Part shown: positions 42,442 to 50,592 of the stretch, piece by piece
How positions within the stretch are numbered: position 1 is the first letter of the stretch
How the letters are laid out: every line of letters starts with the position of its first letter
Origin: Marinovum sp048263515
GTDB taxonomy: Bacteria > Pseudomonadota > Alphaproteobacteria > Rhodobacterales > Rhodobacteraceae
Length of the DNA stretch: 64,000 nucleotides
Direction of reading: 5' to 3'
NCBI RefSeq assembly: GCF_048263515.1
Contig: NZ_JBLXEC010000011.1
Coordinates: forward strand, 62,001-126,000
Made by a program: the position numbers and the translations under genes
The notes under the pieces: generated by a model
Told to the model about the DNA's origin: nothing
Seen by the model: only the letters and a program-made list of their open reading frames with translations
Databases searched by the model: none

Positions 42442-44247
42442 CTAGACAACCACCGCCGCGCCATTCGAGGCGAGACCGACGTTGAGGCGGAAGGCCTCGA
42501 AGAGCTCGCGTCCGACGCCATGGCCGTTGCCCGAGAGATCGGCGACCACCGGCTCGCGGCTGTCGAAGTCCGGGGCGAGGGTCTCGATCCGGCCGTTGGT
42601 GGCATCGACGCGCACCACGTCGCCGTCACGCAGCTTGGCCAGCGGGCCACCGGCGGCGGCTTCGGGCGAAATGTGGATCGCCGAGGGGACCTTGCCGGAG
42701 GCACCGGACATCCGGCCATCGGTGACCAGCGCCACCTTGAGCCCGCGGTCCTGCAGCACCGCCAGCGTCGGGGTCAGACCATGCAGTTCCGGCATGCCGT
42801 TGGATTTCGGCCCCTGGAAGCGCACGACGATCACCGTGTCGGAGGTGAACTCGCCGTTCTTGAAGGCCTGCTTGACCGAATCCTGATCGTGGAACACGCG
42901 GCAGGGGGCTTCGATGATGTGACGTTCAGGCGCGACCGCCGAGACCTTCATCATGCCATGGCCGAGGTTGCCGTACATCTGCCTGAGCCCGCCGGTCGGC
43001 TGGAAGGCCTCGCCCACCGGGCGCAGGATCTTGTCGTTCTGGGTGACCTTGGCACCGTCTTCCCAGACCAAGCTGCCGTCCTTGATCTTGGGCTCCTGGG
43101 CATAGGCCGCGAGCCCGCCACCGGCGACAGTGGTGGTATCGGGGTGCAGCAGTCCGGCATCGAGCAGTTCGCCGATCATGAAGCCCAACCCGCCTGCGGC
43201 GTGGAAGTGGTTCACGTCGGCCAGGCCGTTGGGATAGACCTTGGCCATCAGCGGCACCGCGTCGGAGATCGCGTCGAAATCCGACAGCTCCAGCTCGACA
43301 CCGGCGGCACGCGCCATGGCGGGCAGGTGCAGCACCAGGTTGGTCGAACCGCCGGTGGCCATCAGCCCGACGATGCCGTTGACGAAGGCCTTCTCGTCCA
43401 GCACGTCGCAGACCGGGGTGTAGTCATTGCCAAGCGCGGTGATCGCGAGGGCGCGCTCGGTGGCGGCCTCGGTCAGCGCCTCGCGCAGGGCGGTGCCGGG
43501 ATTGACGAAGCTGGTGCCCGGCAGGTGCAGGCCCATGAACTCCATCAGCATCTGGTTGGTATTGGCGGTGCCGTAGAAGGTGCAGGTGCCCGGACCGTGG
43601 TAGGAGGCCATCTCGGCCTTCATCAGTTCTTCGCGGCCGACCTCGCCGGTGGCGAATTTCTGACGGACCTTGGCCTTTTCGTCGTTGGGCAGGCCAGAGG
43701 TCATCGGACCGGCGGGAATGAACAGGCCGGGGATGTAGCCGAAGGTGGCGGCGGCGATGATCAGCCCCGGCACGATCTTGTCGCAGACACCGAGGTAGAC
43801 GGCGGCGTCATAGGTATTGTGCGAGAGCGAAACACCGGTGGCCAGCGCGATCACGTCGCGGGAAAACAGCGACAGTTCCATGCCGACCTGGCCCTGGGTG
43901 ACGCCGTCGCACATCGCCGGCACGCCGCCCGAGACCTGTGCGGTGCCGCCGGCGCGGCGGGCGGCGGCCTTGATCAGCTGGGGATAGGTCTCGAACGGCT
44001 GGTGCGCCGAGAGCATGTCGTTGTAGGCGGTGATGATCCCGAGGTTGGGCTTCTGCGAGGCGGCAAGCGTGTCCTTGTCATCCTCCATCGCGGCATAGGC
44101 ATGGGCCTGGTTGCCGCAGGTCAGGTGGCCGCGGCGCGGACCTTCCTCGGCGGCGCGGCGCATCTTGTCGAGATAGGCGGCGCGGCGCGCCTCGGAGCGT
44201 TTGCGGATCTTGTCGGTAACATCGGCAATGGTGGCGTTCAGGGTCAT
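42442..44247 (-). CDS. edd: Phosphogluconate dehydratase
   Basis: Dehydrates 6-phosphogluconate to KDPG; IlvD/Edd family with a [4Fe-4S] cluster. 601 residues. Family motifs: HLTCGNQAHAYAAM, GIITAYNDMLSAHQPFETYP, GVPAMCDGVTQGQVGMELSL (cluster Cys), GPGTCTFYGTANTNQM (cluster Cys), LMATGGSTNLVLHLPAMA, and the C-terminal VTDGRMSGASGKVPSAIH. With eda it gives a complete Entner-Doudoroff branch. Confidence 0.97.
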   Translation of the reverse strand: MTLNATIADVTDKIRKRSEARRAAYLDKMRRAAEEGPRRGHLTCGNQAHAYAAMEDDKDTLAASQKPNLGIITAYNDMLSAHQPFETYPQLIKAAARRAGGTAQVSGGVPAMCDGVTQGQVGMELSLFSRDVIALATGVSLSHNTYDAAVYLGVCDKIVPGLIIAAATFGYIPGLFIPAGPMTSGLPNDEKAKVRQKFATGEVGREELMKAEMASYHGPGTCTFYGTANTNQMLMEFMGLHLPGTSFVNPGTALREALTEAATERALAITALGNDYTPVCDVLDEKAFVNGIVGLMATGGSTNLVLHLPAMARAAGVELELSDFDAISDAVPLMAKVYPNGLADVNHFHAAGGLGFMIGELLDAGLLHPDTTTVAGGGLAAYAQEPKIKDGSLVWEDGAKVTQNDKILRPVGEAFQPTGGLRQMYGNLGHGMMKVSAVAPERHIIEAPCRVFHDQDSVKQAFKNGEFTSDTVIVVRFQGPKSNGMPELHGLTPTLAVLQDRGLKVALVTDGRMSGASGKVPSAIHISPEAAAGGPLAKLRDGDVVRVDATNGRIETLAPDFDSREPVVADLSGNGHGVGRELFEAFRLNVGLASNGAAVVV

Positions 44248-44283
44248 GCTGGCTCCTATCGCGGCGACGGCGGCGCCGGGGCT

Positions 44284-44295
44284 GTTAGCGCTAAC
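44284..44295. promoter_or_regulatory. LacI-family operator upstream of edd
   Basis: GTTAGCGCTAAC is a perfect 12-bp palindrome with the central CG typical of LacI/GalR-family operators. It lies 37-48 bp upstream of the edd start, where it would overlap the promoter. The regulator gene is not in view. Confidence 0.6.
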
Positions 44296-44418
44296 TTCCG
44301 GTCACTTCTAGCTGTCCGGCCTGGTGAATGCAACCCTCGTCCCATGCGGAGAATATCACACTCGACGGGAATGGCGACGGGTCTTTCCACGGCGCGGTTT
44401 TGCGCCTATCAGCGCAGT

Positions 44419-45612
44419 ATGACAGATATACCCGTGATCCGCCTGAAACCCAAAGCCAATGCCCGCGCCATCCGCCATGGCGCGCCCTGGGTCTTTGCCA
44501 ACGAGGTGGTCACCGACCGCCGCACCCGTTCGATTGCGCCCGGCGCGCTGGCCGTGCTCGAGGATGCCGATCGGACGCCGCTGGCGCTGATCGCGGCCAA
44601 CCCGACGTCCAAGATCATCGGCCGGGTGTTGTCGCGCGATGTGACCGAAGCCGTCGACCAGGCCTGGTTTGCCGCCCGGCTGGGCAAGGCGCTGGCGCTG
44701 CGCGCGCGGCTTTATGACGCGCCGTTCTACCGGCTCGTGCATGCCGAGGCCGATGGTCTGCCCGGGCTGGTAATCGACCGCTTCGGCGATACGGCTGTGG
44801 TGCAGCCCAATGCCGCCTGGCTCGAGGTCCGGCTGGACGCGCTGACCGCCGCGCTGCAGGAGGTGACCGGCGTCAGCCATGTGCTGAAGAACGCCGGCGG
44901 CCGGACCCGGGCGCTCGAAGGGCTCGACGATGTCTCTGGCGTGTTGGCCGGGCAGGCGCCGGAAGCCGCGCTGCCGGTGAAGATGAACGGCGCGACCTAC
45001 ATGGCCGATCTGACCGGCGGCCAGAAGACCGGGCTGTTCTTCGACCAGCGCGACAATCATGCCTTTGCCGCGCGGCTGGTGGCGCCGGGGGCCAAGGTGC
45101 TCGACGTCTTTTCGCATGTCGGCGGTTTCGGCCTCGCCATGCTGGCGGCCGGCGCCGAAAGCGCGCTCTGCGTCGACGGCTCCGCCCCGGCGCTGGCTTT
45201 GGCGGAAGAGGGCGCCCGGGCCTCGGGCCATGACGACAGGCTGGCGGTGCGGCAGGGCGATGCCTTTGACGCGCTGACCGCGCTGGCCGAAGAGGGCGCG
45301 CAGTTCGACGTGGTGATCTGCGATCCGCCGGCCTTTGCGCCGTCGAAACAGGCGCTTGAGGCCGGCCTCAGGGCCTATGAGCGCATCGCCCGGCTGGCGG
45401 CGCCGCTGGTGGCCGAGGGCGGCTACCTCGGGCTCTGTTCCTGCTCGCATGCCGCTGACCTCGGTGCCTTCCGCACCGCCTGTACCCGTGGCATCGGCCG
45501 CGCCGGGCGGCAGGCCTCGCTGATCCACACCGGCTTTGCCGGGCCTGACCACCCGCTGATGCCGCAGCTGGCGGAATCGGGCTATCTCAAGGCCCTGTTC
45601 TACCGCCTCTGA
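44419..45612 (+). CDS. rlmI: 23S rRNA (cytosine) methyltransferase of the RlmI family
   Basis: 397 residues from ATG 44419 (MTDIPVIRLKPKANAR). The N-terminal PUA domain (IRLKPKANARAIRHGAPWVFANEVV) is followed by a SAM-dependent methyltransferase domain: DLTGGQKTGLFFDQRDNH, VLDVFSHVGGFGLAMLAAGAE, and the catalytic motif VICDPPAFAPSK, then GGYLGLCSCSHAADL with its Cys pair. This is the RlmI/RlmK group that methylates C1962 of 23S rRNA to m5C. It is divergent from edd. Confidence 0.92.
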   Translation: MTDIPVIRLKPKANARAIRHGAPWVFANEVVTDRRTRSIAPGALAVLEDADRTPLALIAANPTSKIIGRVLSRDVTEAVDQAWFAARLGKALALRARLYDAPFYRLVHAEADGLPGLVIDRFGDTAVVQPNAAWLEVRLDALTAALQEVTGVSHVLKNAGGRTRALEGLDDVSGVLAGQAPEAALPVKMNGATYMADLTGGQKTGLFFDQRDNHAFAARLVAPGAKVLDVFSHVGGFGLAMLAAGAESALCVDGSAPALALAEEGARASGHDDRLAVRQGDAFDALTALAEEGAQFDVVICDPPAFAPSKQALEAGLRAYERIARLAAPLVAEGGYLGLCSCSHAADLGAFRTACTRGIGRAGRQASLIHTGFAGPDHPLMPQLAESGYLKALFYRL

Positions 45613-45615
45613 GGG

Positions 45616-45673
45616 CTTCTTCTGTTTGAAAATACCTTGAGGTGAGGCCGCAGGCCGAGGGGCAAGGCCCCTC
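45616..45673. repeat. GTATTT/CAGAAGAAG motif variant plus GC hairpin after rlmI
   Basis: On the minus strand GGTATTTTCAAACAGAAGAAG (split here as GGTATTTTCAAA and CAGAAGAAG) at 45616-45637, next to a perfect hairpin GAGGGGC-aag-GCCCCTC at 45657-45673. Similar motif plus hairpin pairing is seen between ilvB and ilvN. Confidence 0.55.
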
Positions 45674-45699
45674 TCGCCCCCGGCCCGGGAGCGCCTGCG

Positions 45700-46245
45700 A
45701 TGAAAGTCCTGCTCGACGCCTGCGTGATCTATCCGACGGTGATGCGCGAGATGCTGCTGGGCGTGGCCGGGCAGGGCGTCTTCACGCCGCTCTGGTCGGC
45801 GCGGATCCTCGAGGAATGGGCGCGGGCGGCGCGCAAGATCGGCCCCGGAGGCGAGGCCCAGGCGCGCGGCGAGATCGCCTTGCTGGCGGTGAACTGGCCG
45901 GCGGCCGAGGTCACCTGGCCGCCCTCGCTCGAGGCGCGGCTGTGGTTGCCCGATCCGGCGGATGTGCATGTGCTGGCGGCGGCGATTGCCGGCTCGGCGG
46001 ACATGATCTGCACGTTGAATGCCAAGGATTTCCCGAGGCAGATGCTGGCCGAGGAGGGGCTGTCGCGGCAGGACCCCGATGGCTTCCTGCACGGCATCTG
46101 GCAGGCGCAGCCGGAGCTTGTGGCACATGTGGCAGGCCAGGTGCTGGAGAAGGCGCGGAGCCTCTCGGAGCATGACTGGCAGATGCGGCCTCTGTTGAAG
46201 AAGGCGCGGCTGCCCAGATTGGCGAAGGCGCTGGCGACACCTTAG
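45700..46245 (+). CDS. PIN domain protein (RSP_2648-like), orphan
   Basis: 181 residues of the VapC-like PIN fold. Acidic residues are in place for a metal-dependent nuclease: Asp6 (VLLDACVIYP), Glu38/Glu39 (ARILEEWARA), Asp88 (PDPADVHVLAAA) and Asp110 (LNAKDF). A C-terminal helical tail of about 40 residues is extra. No antitoxin gene is next to it: upstream is a 87-bp gap after rlmI and downstream are repeats. It is conserved as a stand-alone gene in Rhodobacteraceae, so it may have a housekeeping RNA role. Confidence 0.82.
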   Translation: MKVLLDACVIYPTVMREMLLGVAGQGVFTPLWSARILEEWARAARKIGPGGEAQARGEIALLAVNWPAAEVTWPPSLEARLWLPDPADVHVLAAAIAGSADMICTLNAKDFPRQMLAEEGLSRQDPDGFLHGIWQAQPELVAHVAGQVLEKARSLSEHDWQMRPLLKKARLPRLAKALATP

Positions 46246-46261
46246 GTTCACTTCCCTCGCG

Positions 46262-46702
46262 CGGAATCAAGGCCGCAGGCCGCCGCGCGATCGTCATGCC
46301 AGAGGCATGCCTTCGGCATGACCCGCCCCCCGGGGCGGCGATTTGGCTGAGCTTGGCACGTCGATCTGATCTCTTCCGGATTTGGCGGGGATAAAGTGCT
46401 GCCGAACGACCGTTGCATCGCCACCCCACGGGTCGGCGATCACGCGGCTTGAGGGCTTTGGCTGGCGATGAGGTCCCGGATCAGGTCCGGGACGGCGATG
46501 GTCTTGGGTCTTGGCGCGGAAACTAGGCCGCAGGTCGCCACGTGTTCGTCATGCCAGAGGTATGCATTCGGCATGACCCGCCCCTTGGGGCAGCGATTTG
46601 GCCGGGCTTGGCGCGTCGATCCGATCTCTTCCGGATTCGACCGAGATAAAGCGCAGCCGAACTCAGGTAGGACCGCCACCCCGCGGGTCGGCGATCACGC
46701 GC
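46262..46702. repeat. Intergenic repeat locus 4: two copies with stem-loop arms and a GTCCCGGA palindrome
   Basis: Fills 46246-46702. Copies at about 46262-46450 and 46513-46700 carry the shared core (CGTCGATCTGATCTCTTCC, GGATTTGGCGGGGATAAAG, TGCTGCCGAAC). Their left arms differ from loci 1 and 3 and contain GTCATGCC...GGCATGAC hairpins. GGAATCAAGGCCGCAGG at the start of the first copy matches locus 2 inverted. Between the copies is a GTCCCGGA-tcagg-TCCGGGAC palindrome (46473-46493) like those in the 57.7-kb block. Confidence 0.8.
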
Positions 46703-47383
46703 CTAGGTCCACCGTCCCTCGAGCTTCTCCAGCGCCGCCACCCGCTCTGCGGTCTTGGGATGGCTCATCAGCCAGGCCGGCGCTGCGCCGGAGCGTTGCG
46801 CGGTCAGGGCGTCGAGCTTGTGGAACAGGCTGATCTGCGGCGCCACGCCGATCCCGGCCTTGGTCAGCAGGGCCGCGGCATAGGCGTCGGCCTCGTATTC
46901 GTCCGAGCGCGACAACCGCGCCGCCAGCAGCGAGGTCAGCGCCCCGGCGATCATCACGCCGATCCCGGGCAGGAACCGGCTCAGCACCATGCCAAGCGCC
47001 GTGCGCAAAGCGTTCTGACCGGAGAAATCGATCATCCGCCGCCGCGAATGGCCCAGCGCCACATGTCCCAGTTCGTGCGCGATCACGCTGGCCAGCTCTT
47101 CGGCGGACACCTCGCCGTTGCGGTACTTGCGATAGAAGCCACGGGTGATGAAAATCCGCCCGTCCGGCGCCGCCAGGCCGTTGACCGGGTCGATCTCGTA
47201 GATATGCACCCGGATCTTCGCCAGATCGAGCGCCGCCGCCATGCGGTCGGTCAGGCGCTTCAGCGCCGGATCGGCCAGCTCGGTCGAGCGGGCGTCAAGC
47301 TCCTTGCGCGTGCGCCAGGCCGAGAAGTGATACATCGCCAGCCCGTAAAGAATGGCAAGGAGGATGGGGGTGAACTTCAGCAT
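46703..47383 (-). CDS. M48-family zinc metalloprotease
   Basis: 226 residues. It starts with a membrane segment (MLKFTPILLAILYGLAMYHF). The zinc motif HELGH is at residues 103-107 (VIAHELGHVALGHS), and the third ligand is the Glu in SRSDEYEADAYA. A second hydrophobic stretch (LGMVLSRFLPGIGVMIAGALTSLLAA) is in the middle. HtpX/LoiP-like; likely membrane protein quality control, with the protease part facing the periplasm or cytoplasm not determinable. Confidence 0.9.
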   Translation of the reverse strand: MLKFTPILLAILYGLAMYHFSAWRTRKELDARSTELADPALKRLTDRMAAALDLAKIRVHIYEIDPVNGLAAPDGRIFITRGFYRKYRNGEVSAEELASVIAHELGHVALGHSRRRMIDFSGQNALRTALGMVLSRFLPGIGVMIAGALTSLLAARLSRSDEYEADAYAAALLTKAGIGVAPQISLFHKLDALTAQRSGAAPAWLMSHPKTAERVAALEKLEGRWT

Positions 47384-47409
47384 GGTTCAGATATGGGGGG
47401 CCGGTGCGC

Positions 47410-48027
47410 TCATGTCGAGAGCGCCCGTGCACGGGCGCGCGCCTTGCGCAGCCGGGCCCGCAGCAGAAAGCCGAAGGCCAGCGCCACCGCCAGCGCCACC
47501 AGAAAGCCCGAGGCATTGGTGGCCATGTCCGCCACCAGCGCCAGCTGGTCGGCAAAGGTGTAGCCCAGGCCGATGTATCCGCCGACCCAGATCGCCTCGC
47601 CCGCGGCATCCCAGAGCGTGAAGCGCAGCCAGCGCAGGCCGCTCGCCCCGGCGATAAAGTTGACGTAAGGCCCGAGCGGCGCCACCAGCCAGGTGGAGAA
47701 GAACACGCCCAAACCGCCGCGCCGCGCCACCAGCGCCCTGGCGCGGGTGATCAGCTCGGCCTGCTTGCGCTTGCGCTGTTCCAGCCGGTCCAGCAGACCG
47801 GCACCGCTGCGACCGAGGGCATAGCCCAGCTGATCACCGGCAATCGCCGCCAACCAGGTTGAAAGGAACACCGTGGCAAAGGCGAGATCCCCCGCCGCGA
47901 CAAAGGCGCCGCCGGCCAGCATCAAGAGCGAGGAGGGGATCGGCACCAGCAGGCAGGACAGGAAGCAGGCCGCCGCCAGCAGCCAGACGCCATAGGTCGC
48001 CACAAGCTCGAAGAGGGCGTCGCTCAT
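47410..48027 (-). CDS. DedA/SNARE-associated family membrane protein
   Basis: 205 residues. DedA motifs: FLSCLLVPIPSSLLMLAGGAFVAAG, AGDQLGYALGRSGA, and FFSTWLVAPLGPYVNFIAGASGLRWLRFTLWDAAGEAIWVGGYIGLGY, with the conserved Arg replaced in part by Leu-Gly-Pro. DedA proteins help flip undecaprenyl phosphate or phospholipids. It overlaps the upstream gene by 4 bp and lies 26 bp before the M48 gene on the same strand, so the three may be an operon. Confidence 0.87.
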   Translation of the reverse strand: MSDALFELVATYGVWLLAAACFLSCLLVPIPSSLLMLAGGAFVAAGDLAFATVFLSTWLAAIAGDQLGYALGRSGAGLLDRLEQRKRKQAELITRARALVARRGGLGVFFSTWLVAPLGPYVNFIAGASGLRWLRFTLWDAAGEAIWVGGYIGLGYTFADQLALVADMATNASGFLVALAVALAFGFLLRARLRKARARARALST

Positions 48028-48395
48028 CCCTTCGGCCCGGGACCGAGGGCGCGGTGCGCGGCGCGCTCGGCCTCGATGGCGGCGACAAGGCGCTCGGCGA
48101 TCTCGTCAAGGCTCACGCCCTCGCGCTCGGCAATCTCGGCCATGGTGATCCGCCCGCCACCGGGCACGAGGTCGAGCGCCTCGACCACCACCTCGGGCGG
48201 CACATGCCAGGAATGGGCGACATAGCGCGGGGTCATCCAGGGCTCGATCTCCTGGTTGCGATGCGCCGGGTCGGCCCAGTAGATCCAGAAGGCGATCGAG
48301 CGGATGGCAAAGAAGATCATCACCGCCAGCGCCAGAAGGAACCCGCCGACCAGCAGCTTGTTGTCGCGCCAGAGCAGGCTCAGCGCACCGGTCAT
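48024..48395 (-). CDS. Small membrane protein paired with DedA
   Basis: 123 residues, one N-terminal membrane helix (KLLVGGFLLALAVMIFFAIRSIAFWIYW) and a soluble part with a degenerate helix-turn-helix-like stretch (RITMAEIAEREGVSLDEIAERLVAAIEAERAAH). It overlaps the DedA start by 4 bp. No known family is recognised. Confidence 0.7.
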   Translation of the reverse strand: MTGALSLLWRDNKLLVGGFLLALAVMIFFAIRSIAFWIYWADPAHRNQEIEPWMTPRYVAHSWHVPPEVVVEALDLVPGGGRITMAEIAEREGVSLDEIAERLVAAIEAERAAHRALGPGPKG

Positions 48396-48535
48396 GACCT
48401 GGTCCCCCGATGCGGGCCGGTCAGGTCTGATGCCCTGTGGAGCGGCAGGGTCATGGCGCGCCTCCTTGCGTGGTCCGCATCCAATCTAGACCTCCGGGCA
48501 GGCAGGACCAAGCCCTGATCGAGGTCTTGCCTCGC

Positions 48536-49147
48536 TTAGCCCTTCTCAGCCGTCCTGTCCGGCTGCCCTGCCGCACTGGCGCGGGTCATGGCGTCGACCT
48601 TCTGCCGCAGCTCTTGCAACAGCGGCGTGCGGTCGGTGCGGCTGGTGCCGTAGCCCAGGTTCCACAGGTAATCGAAGTCCGAGACCTGATCGCCGGTGAC
48701 GTGCTGCACCATGGTCTCGATCTTGTCCAGGCCCTTGGCCAGCACCGCCTCGGAGCTCTGGCCCCTGTCATACTCCTCCCAAAGCGCCAGCAACCGCGCG
48801 GTGACATCGTCCGGCAGCCCCTCGCAGAGCGTGACCAGATCGGCGCGCTCCTTGGCGGATTTGTCGTCGGCCGGGTCCTGGTGGATCGCCGGCACGTCAC
48901 CGGAGATCGCCTCGCCCAGGTCGTGCACGAGGCAGAGCCGCAGGAGCTGCAGCAGGTCGACGCCCGCAATCTCGTCCTCCAGCAGCAGCACCAGCAGGCA
49001 GAGGCTCCAGCTGTGTGCCGCCACGCTCTCGGGATGGCCCCGGCCGGTGTGGCCCGAGCGCATGGTGTCCTTGAGCGCCTCGGCCCGTTGCAGGAAGGAC
49101 AGCATCCGGTCGAGCCGGTCGGGCGGGGAGTTGCAATCCGATGTCAT
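48536..49147 (-). CDS. HD domain hydrolase (YfbR-like nucleotidase family)
   Basis: 203 residues from ATG 49147 (MTSDCNSPPDRLDRML); a longer frame upstream would cross the palindromes of the dctP promoter and is not credible. HD motif residues: His45 in VAAHSWSLCLLVLLL, His75-Asp76 in LCLVHDLGEAISGD, and later Asp in KGLDKIETMVQH. The pattern fits YfbR/HDDC2 5'-deoxyribonucleotidases. Divergent from dctP. Confidence 0.88.
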   Translation of the reverse strand: MTSDCNSPPDRLDRMLSFLQRAEALKDTMRSGHTGRGHPESVAAHSWSLCLLVLLLEDEIAGVDLLQLLRLCLVHDLGEAISGDVPAIHQDPADDKSAKERADLVTLCEGLPDDVTARLLALWEEYDRGQSSEAVLAKGLDKIETMVQHVTGDQVSDFDYLWNLGYGTSRTDRTPLLQELRQKVDAMTRASAAGQPDRTAEKG

Positions 49148-49195
49148 GGGCCGAGACTGCCCGGCCCGGCGGAGATTCGCCAGCGGGTCGCGCCT

Positions 49196-49348
49196 GTGCG
49201 GATTTCCGCACGGACCGACGCTAACGATGTGCGGGATTTCGCACAATTCCACGCGCTGCTCGTCAGGCCGAGATGACAAGCTGAATAAAACCATAAGCTT
49301 GCGCCAATGTCTTCATCTCACATAACAACCTCTTGAGCGGATTTCCGC
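49196..49348. promoter_or_regulatory. Three GCGGATTTCCGC-type palindromes upstream of dctPQM
   Basis: GTGCGGATTTCCGCAC (49196-49211), GTGCGGGATTTCGCAC (49229-49244) and GCGGATTTCCGC (49337-49348) are near-identical inverted repeats in the HD/dctP divergent region. The first two are 33 bp apart, about three helical turns. They look like activator or repressor sites for the dicarboxylate operon, placed like enhancer sites upstream of the promoter. I did not find a convincing sigma-54 GG-N10-GC pair, so the regulator type is open. Confidence 0.6.
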
Positions 49349-49419
49349 GCCGGGCTCTAGTACCGGCATGCGGCACGAGGGGGAACCCAGTGCCCGCCAA
49401 TTCTCGGGAGGAGAGATCA

Positions 49420-50427
49420 ATGAAAAACGTTCTGACAACCGCCGCCACCGCACTGGCCCTGACCGTCACCGCCGCCACCGGCGCGATGGCGGCCTGCGAC
49501 GACGGCGAGATCGTCATCAAGTTCGCCCATGTCACCAACACCGACAAGCACCCCAAGGGCATCGCCGCCTCGCTGCTGGAACAGCGCGTCAACGACGAGA
49601 TGAACGGCAAGGCCTGCCTCGAGGTCTTCCCGAACTCGACCCTCTACAACGATGACCAGGTTCTGGAAGCCATGCTGAACGGCGACGTCCAGCTGGCCGC
49701 GCCGTCGCTGTCGAAGTTCGAGCGCTTCACCAAGCAGTTCCGCATCTTCGACCTGCCGTTCATGTTCAAGGACATCAACGCCGTCGATGCCTTCCAGAAC
49801 TCGGAAACCGGTCAGGCGATGAAGGAATCGATGACCCGTCGCGGCCTGCTGGGATTGGCGTTCTGGCACAACGGCATGAAGCAGATGTCGGCCAACAAGC
49901 CGCTGATCCTGCCGTCGGATGCCAATGGCCTCAAGTTCCGCGTGCAATCGTCCGACGTGCTCAAGGCGCAGATGGCGGCAATCGGCGGTTCGCCGCAGCC
50001 GATGGCCTTTTCCGAGGTCTACGGCGCGCTGCAGACCGGCGTTGTCGACGGCCAGGAAAACACCTGGTCCAACATCTACGGCCAGAAGTTCTTTGAGGTG
50101 CAGGACGGCATCACCGAGACCAACCACGGCATCATCGACTATCTGCTGGTGACCTCGGTCGACTTCTACGACAGCCTGCCCGACGACGTGCGCGAGCAGC
50201 TGACCACGATCATCAACGAGGTGACCGAGGCCCGCAACGCCGAGTCGACCAAGGTGAACGCCGAGGCCAAGCAGGCGATCATCGATGCCGGCGGCGTGGT
50301 CCGCACCCTCGATGCCGATCAGCGTCAGGCCTGGGTCGACGTGATGAAGCCGGTCTGGGAAGAGTTCAAGGAAGACGTCGGTCAGGAAAACATCGACGCC
50401 GCGCAAGAGATCAACATGATGAACTGA
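49420..50427 (+). CDS. dctP: TRAP C4-dicarboxylate-binding protein DctP
   Basis: 335 residues from ATG 49420, with GGGAGGAG upstream. Sec signal peptide (MKNVLTTAATALALTVTAATG, cleavage near AMA-AC). Mature part is a typical DctP: FAHVTNTDKHPKGIAASLLEQRV, LEVFPNSTLYND, LKFRVQSSDVLKAQMAAIG (the substrate-carboxylate Arg), PMAFSEVYGALQTGVVDGQENTW. It binds succinate, malate or fumarate in the periplasm. It is followed by DctQ and DctM in the same order. Confidence 0.93.
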   Translation: MKNVLTTAATALALTVTAATGAMAACDDGEIVIKFAHVTNTDKHPKGIAASLLEQRVNDEMNGKACLEVFPNSTLYNDDQVLEAMLNGDVQLAAPSLSKFERFTKQFRIFDLPFMFKDINAVDAFQNSETGQAMKESMTRRGLLGLAFWHNGMKQMSANKPLILPSDANGLKFRVQSSDVLKAQMAAIGGSPQPMAFSEVYGALQTGVVDGQENTWSNIYGQKFFEVQDGITETNHGIIDYLLVTSVDFYDSLPDDVREQLTTIINEVTEARNAESTKVNAEAKQAIIDAGGVVRTLDADQRQAWVDVMKPVWEEFKEDVGQENIDAAQEINMMN

Positions 50428-50490
50428 TCCGGCCTTGCCGATCCCCGGACCCGCAGAACGCGGGCCGGGACCGCCAATGTGCGGGGGACA

Positions 50491-50523
50491 GGGGCCGGGG
50501 TCTTCGACGATCCCGGCCCGTTT
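50491..50523 (+). terminator. Intercistronic hairpin between dctP and dctQ
   Basis: GGGCCGGG (50492-50499) and CCCGGCCC (50512-50519) form a perfect 8-bp stem, followed by GTTT. It parallels the stem after the first TRAP binding-protein gene, and probably keeps DctP message above the permease message. Confidence 0.6.
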
Positions 50524-50592
50524 CATTACCGGAACCTGACCGGCGCCCCTGGCGCCCGGGTCCGGCCAATCCAGACGAAAAGGGGACGGGCG

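Noticed and set aside
42007..45612. A plus-strand open frame of about 1200 codons across eda, edd and rlmI
   Set aside because: Only its last 397 codons are rlmI. The rest is the complement of two clear genes (eda, edd) and arises from high GC content, which lowers stop frequency.
45700..46245. VapBC toxin-antitoxin module
   Set aside because: The PIN protein has no adjacent small antitoxin gene; the 87-bp gap upstream and repeat DNA downstream cannot encode one.
49250..49419. Sigma-54 promoter of dctPQM
   Set aside because: No GG-N10-GC pair with a reasonable TGGCAC/TTGCA context was found in this stretch despite enhancer-like palindromes.
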